Part shown: positions 39,479-47,671 of the stretch, one piece after another
How the letters are laid out: each line of letters opens with the position of its first letter
How positions within the stretch are numbered: position 1 is the stretch's first letter
NCBI RefSeq assembly: GCF_003111645.1
Contig: NZ_CP022187.1
Location: 434,001 to 498,000 of the forward strand
DNA length: 64,000 nt
Source of the DNA: Parazoarcus communis
GTDB taxonomy: Bacteria; Pseudomonadota; Gammaproteobacteria; Burkholderiales; Rhodocyclaceae
Direction of reading: 5' to 3'
Translations under genes and position numbers: made by a program
Notes under the pieces: generated by a model
The model's input: only the letters and a program-made list of their open reading frames with translations
What the model was told of the DNA's origin: nothing
Database searches by the model: none

Positions 39479-40786
39479 ATGAGTTACTTGACGTTTCACC
39501 ACGGTTCCTACTACTTCCAGCTTCGCGTCCCCAAGCCCCTCGTTGAGCACCACGGTCCGCTGATCCGAACCAATCTTCAGACCGTAGATGAGCGTTTCGC
39601 GAAGATAGTTGCGCTCAAACTTGCAGGCGACTGGCTCTCTCGTTTCGAAGCAGATCTCGCCGGTCTGGCTTCATCCGAGGTTGAAGCGATTGGTTCTTCC
39701 CTTGCGTCTCAGCACGTGGACATTTCAACCACGAGAAACGACAACGACGTCAGTATCGGATCCATTCCCTCACCGCTACCGAGGCGAAAGCCGCCCGCAT
39801 CGGCTGCCAACACAGTATCTGACGACAGCTTGCTCGTTGGTTGGAAACGCATCGATCCCGACCGCGCGTCAACGACGGTTCGGGAAATGCGTGCTGCGAT
39901 CCGTTTCTTTCGTGCCCAATGCAAGCTGCCTTGGTCCGAAGTGGCCCGTGCAGACATCGCAAGTTTTCGCGATCAACAGCTAAAGAAAGGGCTTGCACGA
40001 AAGACCGTTGCGAAACGTGTCGGCATGATCTCGACGCTGCTTCAGACCGGTTTCGATGCCGGGGTATTGCCCTCAAATGTTGCACGAGGCCTCAAGATAC
40101 CCAAGGCGGACATCCCAACAATCGTGCGCCGAATCTTCACGGCTAACGAACTCACCCGCTTGTTTGATCTCCCTGCCTATCGAACGGGTGTTCGCCCTGC
40201 TGGCGCTGGCGGGGAGGCGTGCATCTGGATCCCGATGATTGCCCTCGCAAGTGGTCTCCGGCTTGAGGAGATTGCACAGCTTCGTACCATCGACATCCTG
40301 AACGACCCCGAGCACGGCGTACTGATTCGCGTCACAGATGAAGATCCCGAGCAACGGGTCAAGACCGAGGGCTCAAAGCGGATCGTTCCAGCCCACGCTC
40401 AGTTGATCCAGTCCGGGTTCGTAGATTACATCTCTGACGTCCGCGCAGCTCGGCAAAAGTGGCTATTTCCCGCACTTGACCCTGACCACGACGGTCGCCG
40501 AGGCGCGAACTTTGGGAAGTGGTTCATGCGCCAACTGCGCTCCAGAGGTGGGGTGAACGTTCAGGATCCACGACTCGTCTTTCATTCATTTCGCCACACG
40601 TTCAAGACGCTTTGCCGCGCTGCAGAGATTACTAAAGACGTGCATGACGCCCTAACAGGTCATGTCTCGGGTTCAGTCAGTCGCACGTATGGCGAAATGC
40701 CCATTGCTCCACTCGTTCGCGCTGTTGAACGGATCAAGCTTCCTGTCAACTTGCCGCGGATTGTTGGAGGTGTCCGCAATGATTGA
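39479..40786 (+). CDS. int: Tyrosine recombinase (island integrase)
   Basis: A 435-residue site-specific integrase: N-terminal strand-rich arm (MSYLTFHHGSYYFQLRVPKPL), central SAM-like core-binding domain (about 145-215), catalytic domain with Arg in LASGLRLEEIAQL, H-x2-R in FHSFRHTFK and the last His/Tyr in GHVSGSVSRTYGE. AGGAG lies 9 nt before the ATG. Lying 125 bp from the 3' end of tRNA-Ser, it is the probable integrase of this island. The next gene overlaps it by 8 bp. Confidence 0.93.
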   Translation: MSYLTFHHGSYYFQLRVPKPLVEHHGPLIRTNLQTVDERFAKIVALKLAGDWLSRFEADLAGLASSEVEAIGSSLASQHVDISTTRNDNDVSIGSIPSPLPRRKPPASAANTVSDDSLLVGWKRIDPDRASTTVREMRAAIRFFRAQCKLPWSEVARADIASFRDQQLKKGLARKTVAKRVGMISTLLQTGFDAGVLPSNVARGLKIPKADIPTIVRRIFTANELTRLFDLPAYRTGVRPAGAGGEACIWIPMIALASGLRLEEIAQLRTIDILNDPEHGVLIRVTDEDPEQRVKTEGSKRIVPAHAQLIQSGFVDYISDVRAARQKWLFPALDPDHDGRRGANFGKWFMRQLRSRGGVNVQDPRLVFHSFRHTFKTLCRAAEITKDVHDALTGHVSGSVSRTYGEMPIAPLVRAVERIKLPVNLPRIVGGVRND

Positions 40787-41666
40787 CCTCGCACGTTTGT
40801 CGCACAAGCAAACCGGGCTATATCGCAAAGCAACTAGAAAGATACTGAAACGGCAGATTACGGGGTTTGTCGATTGTGCCCTGCGCGCGCCTCGGCTTTG
40901 GATCCGGCTGCGTGCTGAGCCGCTTGTGCGTCGGCACATTGCAATAGATCAGGGTTGGAATACGGCGGTCTCTGGGCTTGCTGGCTCATTAGCGGGCTTC
41001 GCTGCCGATCTGGATTGCTTATTGTGTCGCGGGTATCAGAATGCGCTCGAGGTTTGGCTTGAAGTTCCTGAGCTCTGCGAGCGATACCTGGAGCACGGGC
41101 TCCTTAACCTGACTTTCGATTTTCTCTCCATTGAGCAGATTGGTACCAGTGTTGCCCGCGAGAGGCTCCTATCGGCACGGCATCATCTCGAAGTATGCAT
41201 CCTGCAGCTAGCTGCTGCGGATGCACGAGCGTCTCGTGCCTTGGATGCATCCGCGAGCATCCCGCTTTTGCTTAATGCAATCGGTCGGAGCTCCGTCGGC
41301 TGGCCGACCGTTGGAGGCGCGGTGCTTCTCTTGCCCGAGTTGATGTTCGCGCGTTATCTAGAGCACCAAAGCGAAAGCTTCGAGGTCCGTGATCCGGGTA
41401 GCAGTCTGGTGAGCTTTGAGCTCGTTTCCAGGGGCGTAATCTTTCACTTCGACAGCGCATGCGTGAGCGATGACTCAGCGCAAAGAGGCGGGCATTACGT
41501 TGAACTCAGCGCGTCGCTCATTGAACAGCCCGGCAGTGTCGTTGCATTCATGCAGCACGTTGGAATACAGCTGCGGCGCGCCGGGGTCGGGCGAAGCGAA
41601 GATGCGCCCACGCTTGCTCAGTTACTCAGCCCGACCTCGCTCTGGCACGGCCGGGAGGGTACATGA
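40779..41666 (+). CDS. Unknown protein translationally coupled to the integrase
   Basis: A 295-residue protein starting at the ATG that overlaps the integrase stop by 8 bp, with a GGAGG-like site (TTGGAGGTG) upstream. No domain is recognised; it looks soluble, largely helical, and rich in Leu and Arg (SHKQTGLYRKATRKILKRQ near the start). The coupling suggests it works with the integrase, perhaps as a directionality or accessory factor, but this is not shown by sequence. The next gene is convergent, 8 bp away. Confidence 0.7.
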   Translation: MIDLARLSHKQTGLYRKATRKILKRQITGFVDCALRAPRLWIRLRAEPLVRRHIAIDQGWNTAVSGLAGSLAGFAADLDCLLCRGYQNALEVWLEVPELCERYLEHGLLNLTFDFLSIEQIGTSVARERLLSARHHLEVCILQLAAADARASRALDASASIPLLLNAIGRSSVGWPTVGGAVLLLPELMFARYLEHQSESFEVRDPGSSLVSFELVSRGVIFHFDSACVSDDSAQRGGHYVELSASLIEQPGSVVAFMQHVGIQLRRAGVGRSEDAPTLAQLLSPTSLWHGREGT

Positions 41667-41674
41667 TGCCCCCA

Positions 41675-43267
41675 TCAGCTTGTCATTTCCGAGCGGGCGG
41701 GTTGAGTGTCGATAACGAGACTGTTCAGGGTCGGGGCTGCACACATCAAGTCTTCAGCCGTCAACAGCTCAGCCGGATCGTAGTGCCTGTCGTGTATGTC
41801 GATATCCGCGTGCCCCAGGAGACGCCGCCGGACACGCGGATCAACTCCAGCGCGGCGAAGGTTCACCCCGGCGGTGTTGCGTGTGGATTGGAGAACAAGT
41901 CTGCGATCAGACGAGATCATGCGGAGGGTGCGGTTGAGACGCTTGCTCTCGGCGTTCCCAAAGTGCCCGTACTTGTCGGGGGTCGCGTCAGGAAAGAGCC
42001 TTTGACCGGACGCCACTCTCGCGTCGATCCACTTTCTAAACTCCGTGAGCCCAGTGAGATCGATTGGGATCTCACGGACCGATGTGCCGTTTTTCAGAGT
42101 GTGCTCATCATCGCTGAAAGCCACGGAGAACTGATTCCCGGCGAGATGCTCAATATCCGTCGCTTTCAGTTGAAGGACTTCGCCCAGTCGTGCGCCGGTG
42201 AGCGTCATGAGCTCCACCAGGCGGACGTCGTCCTCCGGAAGCTCGCGGTCTTCAATGGCTGTCCTGAACGCCTGAAGCTCTTTGCCCGTGAACGGGTGTC
42301 TTTTGCGGTGCATGAGGGCGGTCCGGGGAACGAAGCGTTTGCACAGTGTTCCCCCTGCTTCCGAAACCGGCGTTATCAACGATGCCAAAATCGTCAGCTT
42401 GTCGCGAATTGTAGTCGCCGTGTTTCCATCCTCTTGCCACTGAAGAGCAAGGCGTTCGAGATCTGCCGCGGTCAGCAATTCGACAGGCCGTCGTTGCAGC
42501 ACGACCGCAAGCTGGAGCGCGATCCGCTCAAACTTGGCGCTTGTTTTCGGCCGGACCGGCTTGCTGAGCCGTTTGAGCCGATCACGCCGCAGAGTCTCGA
42601 GTTTTGCCGCATCTGTACCGAACACTTCGACAAGGGGCAGCATTTCGTCCGCGTTGACGCTCAAGTCCGTCAACTTTCGTGTGCCGTCGAGAACATCGAG
42701 CCAGTGTCTCGTGATCGAGACTTGGTCAGCATTGAAGGCGTCGACGAAGGCCCGCTGCTCAAGCTCACTCATGTCGAAAACAACCGAGTGGTTTGCTTCC
42801 AGTTCGCAAAGAGCGCACGCGGCCGCAGTCGATTCTCCCCGTTTTGCCGCATGCTTGAGCGTCAAGAGCGTCCTGTGACTCTCACTTTCCTCTCTGCCCC
42901 AAGCGTCCGCATCGGAAGCCCGAAGTGCGTCGAGTCGACGCTTCAATGCCCCGAGTTTAACCGCTCGAATCGACGCAAGCACGCGGTTGGTCATTCGTTC
43001 GTCGATGTGAATGCGTTCTATCTTGACGCACGTCCGCGTAGCCTGTCGCTCAGCCGAAGACATGCCTCTTGCGTCTGCAAAGCGCTTTATCCAACACGCC
43101 CACAGTTCCTTCGCACGAAGTTTTGCAGCCCCCTCCGATACTTTGCCGATCGCGACTCGGATCGTCGTTCTGTTCCCGAAGTTGGAGCGGAGTCCAGTCG
43201 GCACCCGGATCTGAAAAACCCACCGTTCTCGCTTGGTCTCATACGTCAAGTAGTTCGCTTTACACAT
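41675..43267 (-). CDS. Second, divergent tyrosine recombinase
   Basis: A 530-residue integrase-like protein with an N-terminal strand (NYLTYETKRERWVFQIRVP) as in phage-type recombinases of islands, a core-binding region around residues 230-310 and a catalytic domain with the first Arg in TGARLGEVLQL and a final GHADIDIHDRHYDP. The box II motif reads QSTRNTAG, so the usual His before the second Arg is Gln. The ATG at 43267 has GAGA upstream; a GTG at 43321 would add 18 residues. Activity is likely but not sure. Confidence 0.88.
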   Translation of the reverse strand: MCKANYLTYETKRERWVFQIRVPTGLRSNFGNRTTIRVAIGKVSEGAAKLRAKELWACWIKRFADARGMSSAERQATRTCVKIERIHIDERMTNRVLASIRAVKLGALKRRLDALRASDADAWGREESESHRTLLTLKHAAKRGESTAAACALCELEANHSVVFDMSELEQRAFVDAFNADQVSITRHWLDVLDGTRKLTDLSVNADEMLPLVEVFGTDAAKLETLRRDRLKRLSKPVRPKTSAKFERIALQLAVVLQRRPVELLTAADLERLALQWQEDGNTATTIRDKLTILASLITPVSEAGGTLCKRFVPRTALMHRKRHPFTGKELQAFRTAIEDRELPEDDVRLVELMTLTGARLGEVLQLKATDIEHLAGNQFSVAFSDDEHTLKNGTSVREIPIDLTGLTEFRKWIDARVASGQRLFPDATPDKYGHFGNAESKRLNRTLRMISSDRRLVLQSTRNTAGVNLRRAGVDPRVRRRLLGHADIDIHDRHYDPAELLTAEDLMCAAPTLNSLVIDTQPARSEMTS

Positions 43268-43409
43268 CAACGTCTCACGGACCCACTTCGTGTCAGCAGC
43301 GAGACGAAGGGGGTGCGTCACGTGTTTGTGAGCTGCTGACTGCGAGTCTAGCGACTAGGGCGCGGTTCAAACGGGGCGGAACGAAAAAAGTGCGCCGAGG
43401 GGATAAGTG

Positions 43410-43610
43410 ATGGGGAATCAGAAAAAATCTCAAAGAGTTGCGCCAGTTGCTATACGGGGTGCAGTCCCTACTGATGGACCCGCCGCTGGGTTGGTCGGAC
43501 TGCCGCCCCCGGTCGACGCGCTCATTTCGCTCCTCGTCGAACGTCTCGTGCTTGATCTTGATCTTGAGCATGCGAAGGCGACGTCAAGATCTGGAGAAGA
43601 TACGGAATGA
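43410..43610 (+). CDS. Small leader protein coupled to the serine recombinase
   Basis: A 66-residue frame starting at ATG 43410 after AGGGGATAAG and ending in the overlap ATGA with the recombinase start. It begins MGNQKKSQRVAPVAIRG and has a hydrophobic stretch VDALISLLVERLVLDLDLEHAKA that may be a helix or coiled coil. No family is known to me. The 4-bp overlap and proper ribosome site make it likely a real gene; it could be a regulator or partner of the recombinase. Confidence 0.6.
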   Translation: MGNQKKSQRVAPVAIRGAVPTDGPAAGLVGLPPPVDALISLLVERLVLDLDLEHAKATSRSGEDTE

Positions 43611-45355
43611 GTACTTCGGCAACACTGCTGCAAGTGGCAGCGTCAACTTTGGCGTTCTATGCGCGCTACTCTGATGAATCACAAAGCCCGACGTCGATCG
43701 ACGATCAACTTCGACGTTGCAGGGACATCGCCGAGCGACACGGTTACCCGACATCCAACGCCCTGGTGTTCACTGACGAAGAGGTGTCGAGCTTTCGAGC
43801 TGACAAAGCTGCGTCTCGCGAGGGCTATCGCAAGCTCATGGACGCCTGGGAGCAGGGGCGGATCGACATACTGATCGTCGATGAACTGAGCAGACTTGCG
43901 CGGAACGGGCGCCAGCAACTCGAGCTGTTTGAGTCGATCGACTCGACCGGGGTCCGCTTTTTGACAGCGAACGGGATTGACTCAGCGCTTGAGGGTTGGC
44001 GGTTGGTCTTCAACATACAAGGCATGATGGCTCAAGAAGAGAGCAGAGCGACGAGCTTTCGCGTGATACGCGGGATGCGCGGGCAGCTTGAACGTGGCTA
44101 CATGATTGCGCAGCCCCCGATCGGCTATCAATCAGAGCGGGTCCTTGAGAATGGCCGCGAGTTGGGTACAAAGTGGAGTGTTGATGAGGCAAGTGCCAGC
44201 CTCGTGCGTGAAATGTACGCGCGGCGCGGCAAAGGTGAGTCGTTCGGAAGCATTGCTGCTTGGCTCAACGGGTGCGGAGTTCCCACGCCCCGCAACGGTC
44301 GACTGTGGCGAGCGGCTGGCATACAGCGGCTGCTAGAGAACGCCATTTATCGCGGTGAATTCATTCTGAACGGTAGCTCATTCGCGAAAACAAAGGCGAG
44401 GAAGCTTCGGAAGAAAACAAAATTGACCCCGCAGGCGATCTCGTTCGATCGCCCGCTGCTCAGGATTGTTTCCGATGAAGTGTGGTACGCAGCTCAACCC
44501 CGTTCAAGAAGTGGTGAGGGACGTACTCAGTACGGAGGTGGGCGAAATATCTACTCGGGGTGGATGCGCTGTGGTCACTGCGGTTCTTTGCTATCAGCGA
44601 CGTCGGGCGGAAGCGCGTTCTCGTGCGGGGGGTGTATCTCGAACCGGCGAGCGGCTGATCCGGCGGCACCCGCCGCGGTTCCCACTATATCGAAGAGAGG
44701 CATCGAACAGGTCGTGCGACACGCCCTCAGCTACACGCTGAGTGCTGATCGGTTAGACGAGCTTCGTGAGCGCTTGAAAGAACGCCTTTCCGAGGACCCT
44801 GAGTCCGAACTCAAACGACTGCGGCTTGCCCGCGAGCACGCGAAGCAACGTGCGCAGAGAGTGCTGCGCTTGATCAGCCTGGATCCCGATTCTGACGAGC
44901 TGGCGGAGACCGAATACGCCGCAGCAAAAGATGCGCTGAAAGTCGCGGAGCAGGCGCTCAAACGAGCGGAGGGGTCCGCAGACGTGCTCCTGAAGCGAGA
45001 TCTGGTAGCCCAGTTGAGCCTCACACCCGAGGATTTGGCCGGGAAGCTGCTTGATGGTGAACTTGAGGTCGCACATGTCAGAACTGTTCTATCCAGGCTT
45101 TTCTCGCACTTCGTGCTGACGGGACGGGAAGGGCGCGTCTCGATTTTTCATATCGAGTTTAGGCCGGGCGTGGCTGCCGCGTGGTTGACTGATAGTGCCG
45201 TTGTGGACGAGAGCATTTGCGCCCTCGAAGTGCGCATATCGTGCAGCGCAAAACGGCCGGTCGAGTGGAAACTTGAGGCGCAGCGGGTCAAACCGCGCTC
45301 ACCACTACCCTCGGGTCCGGGTCACGAGGTCACGAGGTCACGAGGTCAATCGTAA
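43607..45355 (+). CDS. Large serine recombinase
   Basis: A 582-residue serine integrase/transposase-like protein. The N-terminal resolvase domain shows FYARYSDESQSPTSIDDQ with the catalytic Ser, then DELSRLARN; a recombinase DNA-binding domain with PPIGYQ follows, and a zinc ribbon (RCGHCGSLLSATSGGSAFSCGGC, about residue 315) and coiled coil (about 390-460). It is of the large class able to integrate or excise DNA. A tandem 8-bp repeat lies in its last codons before the KfrA-like gene. Confidence 0.93.
   Translation: MSTSATLLQVAASTLAFYARYSDESQSPTSIDDQLRRCRDIAERHGYPTSNALVFTDEEVSSFRADKAASREGYRKLMDAWEQGRIDILIVDELSRLARNGRQQLELFESIDSTGVRFLTANGIDSALEGWRLVFNIQGMMAQEESRATSFRVIRGMRGQLERGYMIAQPPIGYQSERVLENGRELGTKWSVDEASASLVREMYARRGKGESFGSIAAWLNGCGVPTPRNGRLWRAAGIQRLLENAIYRGEFILNGSSFAKTKARKLRKKTKLTPQAISFDRPLLRIVSDEVWYAAQPRSRSGEGRTQYGGGRNIYSGWMRCGHCGSLLSATSGGSAFSCGGCISNRRAADPAAPAAVPTISKRGIEQVVRHALSYTLSADRLDELRERLKERLSEDPESELKRLRLAREHAKQRAQRVLRLISLDPDSDELAETEYAAAKDALKVAEQALKRAEGSADVLLKRDLVAQLSLTPEDLAGKLLDGELEVAHVRTVLSRLFSHFVLTGREGRVSIFHIEFRPGVAAAWLTDSAVVDESICALEVRISCSAKRPVEWKLEAQRVKPRSPLPSGPGHEVTRSRGQS
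45320..45351. repeat. 8-bp tandem repeats upstream of the kfrA-like gene
   Basis: Three perfect copies of GGTCACGA at 45320-45343 followed by a partial GGTCA, ending 70 bp before the KfrA-like start. Right after them TAACGT recurs twice (45352 and 45363). Coding for the last residues of the recombinase, they may also be binding sites (iteron-like) for the KfrA-like protein. Confidence 0.6.
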
Positions 45356-45406
45356 CGTTCCATAACGTAACGGAGCACAAACTACACACGCTGGCGGAGG
45401 CAAGAG

Positions 45407-46027
45407 ATGCGACAGACGACGATTACAGCGGCTGAAGTAAGGGGGCATGCGGAGCAGATGCTTGCACGAGGTGAGCATCCGACCGCGCGTGCTATGCGTG
45501 CAGCGCTAGGTCGGGGAAGCATGGATACAATACTAAGGTTTCTGAACGAGTGGAGCGAGGTGCGTGAGCGGCAGAAACTCTCACCCGTAACACTTCCGGA
45601 GGAGATCGAGCGCGGGATTCAGAGCTATCTCGTTGAGCAGGTTTCTCGTGAGACAGCCGGGCTTCGACTAGCGCTCGACGCGTCGCGTCGCGACAATTCG
45701 GACCTGCTTGCGGAGTCGGCGGACTTGCTTGCGCGCTTTGAGATGAGGGAGCAGGAAATCCAGCGGCTTCAGGATCATTTGTCGAAATCAGATGGTCAGC
45801 TCTCGCTAATCAGGCAAGAGCTTAGCGAATGGCAGCTGCGGGCGTTGACGGCTGCCGAGGAGGCTGCTGCGTTACGTGCCAAGGTAAAAGATGCGGAGGC
45901 GCTATCCGCAAAGGTAGCCGAACTTCAATCAAATTTGGAGTCAGAACGGACATCGCGAATGGCTGCAGAAGTCATCGAACTGCGGCGGCGGTTGGCACGA
46001 CCAAAGCAACGCAGTGCAAGCAGCTAG
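45407..46027 (+). CDS. KfrA-like DNA-binding coiled-coil protein
   Basis: A 206-residue protein with an N-terminal helix-turn-helix of the KfrA_N type (ITAAEVRGHAEQMLARGEHPTARAMRAALG...TILRFLNEW, residues 5-50) and a long coiled coil (about 75-195). KfrA proteins of plasmids bind repeats in their own promoter and aid partition. GGAGG lies 9 nt before the ATG. Its pairing with a serine recombinase suggests a role in element maintenance, by inference. Confidence 0.82.
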   Translation: MRQTTITAAEVRGHAEQMLARGEHPTARAMRAALGRGSMDTILRFLNEWSEVRERQKLSPVTLPEEIERGIQSYLVEQVSRETAGLRLALDASRRDNSDLLAESADLLARFEMREQEIQRLQDHLSKSDGQLSLIRQELSEWQLRALTAAEEAAALRAKVKDAEALSAKVAELQSNLESERTSRMAAEVIELRRRLARPKQRSASS

Positions 46028-46393
46028 CTGTGCAGTCTCGGGAGTAGGGGTAATCTCAATCTTTTGGCATGGTTTCGGGATTGCACGAGGGTTGCGAAGG
46101 TTCTCCAGTGGCTACGAAATACGCTCTCATCGTCGCAGTGGTGACTTGAGCCAAAGATTTTTAGCGCCAGTGCGATTTGTAAGCCAAGGCGGAAGGCTGG
46201 TCGTCGGCCATTGCTGACGCTCATGGTCAGCGGAAGGAGTGGCTGCCATCAGGCAGTCAGCTGTCATCCAGGCTACTTTAGGGTCGAACGGCATCTTTCC
46301 CTGCTGCCGGCTGGCAGGATCCGACCCAATCGTGCCGTTCGTCTGCCTAACCAGACCCATCGGACGCCTCGAAACGTGGGGCGGTTCAGTGCT
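46028..46393. other. Gene-free gap between kfrA-like gene and gajB
   Basis: 366 bp with no supported gene; the two flanking genes converge. I see neither an att copy of the tRNA end nor a clear terminator. Confidence 0.6.
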
Positions 46394-47671
46394 TCACGCG
46401 AAGGGAGGCCGGCCCATATGGGCAGATGCCTGCACAAGAACAACGCATCGCTCTTTCGCGCGTGTCACTGCGTTATAGAGCAAACGCCTCTTCTGGTCGT
46501 CGCTGCCACCCACCGCTGCCGGCCAGAGAACAATGACGTTGTCAAATTCTCGGTTCTTGGCACCGTGAACCGTCATCCCCTTCCATCCACGAACTTCGCT
46601 TCTTCGAGATTGACGGCGCTGGGTAAAGGATTGCTCGACCAACTTTACGACCTCATCCTTTGAGAACTCCACCTTCGACCTGGTCCGACGTTGAATCTCC
46701 AGCCATTCGGTCACATCCCTGGCTGTTCTAGCGTCACCAGCAGCCGCGAGGACGGCTGCGATAGAAGGACCATCAGCTTGGTCCGCAAGTTGGATCGTTG
46801 CGAGATACTCGGTTGCAGCTTTTGCTTCAGACTGTTCCCACGGGATGCTGTACGGGCCTGCACCTTTTTTGGTCTTGTTCTCAGCGGCCCAGGCCAATGC
46901 AGCTATGGCAAAAGCTCTATGGGTTGGCGTGATGATTGCAACACTCTTGCCTCCGCCGTACCAGCGCAAATTGGAGTTGATCCATGCACCAGCCAGCGGT
47001 GGAGTCGAAGTTTGCGCAATCACGAAGAATTTCTCTGACTTAGGCGCTTCGCCGGCGCGAATCGCTCGAGCTGCATTGAGCAACTCATCGACCTTAGTCC
47101 GACGCGGCTGCGTAAGTTCTTCAGGCGCGCATACCAGAGAGAGCCACGCGCATGCCGGATTGGGTCGAAGCTCCTCACTGAGGCATTGAAACTCGTCGGC
47201 AGCAACGAAGACCTCCAACCTGTTGGCCAGACCTGCAACCATGCCAAGACGATTCACGGTCATGTCTTGGGCTTCGTCCACGACAAGGATAGGAAACGTC
47301 GCCGCCACCCAGTTTCGGACCTCCTTGACCTGCGCGAGGGCACTGGCAGCTTCACATACGCTTTCGTACTCACTCGGTGCGATGTTCACAAAGCCGAGAG
47401 CGGCGGCAAGCGAACGCCAACGCCGAACCAGACGCCATGCAAAGCTGTCAATAGTCGCGCATTCCGTTTTGCCCTTCAGGTTCTGAAGCATCCCGAGACG
47501 CTCTTCCAAACGCCTACGAGATCCATGCATGAATGTGAGCGCTAGGACTTTCTGACCGACTTGGAGAGGTGTTGCGTCCAGATACGCAGACAGCGATTCC
47601 ATGAGTTTGTGGGTCTTGCCGCAACCAGCACCACCGGTGAACGCGCGGACCGTCACGGCTGAAACACCCAC
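46394..47671 (-). CDS. gajB: UvrD-like helicase, Gabija GajB-like
   Basis: A 425-residue superfamily 1 helicase: Walker A GGAGCGKT (residues 13-20), Walker B VVDEAQDM, motif V-like TVHGAKNREFDNVIV, motif VI YNAVTRAKERCVV. Somewhat short for SF1A helicases, as GajB proteins are. It overlaps gajA by 19 bp; the GTG at 47671 has GGAG upstream, and a GTG at 47656 overlapping the gajA stop by 4 bp is an alternative. In Gabija, GajB joins GajA in a complex that stops phage by attacking DNA. Confidence 0.85.
   Translation of the reverse strand: MGVSAVTVRAFTGGAGCGKTHKLMESLSAYLDATPLQVGQKVLALTFMHGSRRRLEERLGMLQNLKGKTECATIDSFAWRLVRRWRSLAAALGFVNIAPSEYESVCEAASALAQVKEVRNWVAATFPILVVDEAQDMTVNRLGMVAGLANRLEVFVAADEFQCLSEELRPNPACAWLSLVCAPEELTQPRRTKVDELLNAARAIRAGEAPKSEKFFVIAQTSTPPLAGAWINSNLRWYGGGKSVAIITPTHRAFAIAALAWAAENKTKKGAGPYSIPWEQSEAKAATEYLATIQLADQADGPSIAAVLAAAGDARTARDVTEWLEIQRRTRSKVEFSKDEVVKLVEQSFTQRRQSRRSEVRGWKGMTVHGAKNREFDNVIVLWPAAVGGSDDQKRRLLYNAVTRAKERCVVLVQASAHMGRPPFA

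Noticed and set aside
41663-43339. 558-codon plus-strand frame opposite the second tyrosine recombinase
   Set aside because: The minus-strand frame has recombinase motifs (TGARLGE, GHADID, HYDP); the plus frame has none.
45320-45351. Tandem GGTCACGA repeats as a CRISPR-like array
   Set aside because: Units are 8 bp and contiguous, without spacers; better explained as iterons. No cas genes in the window.
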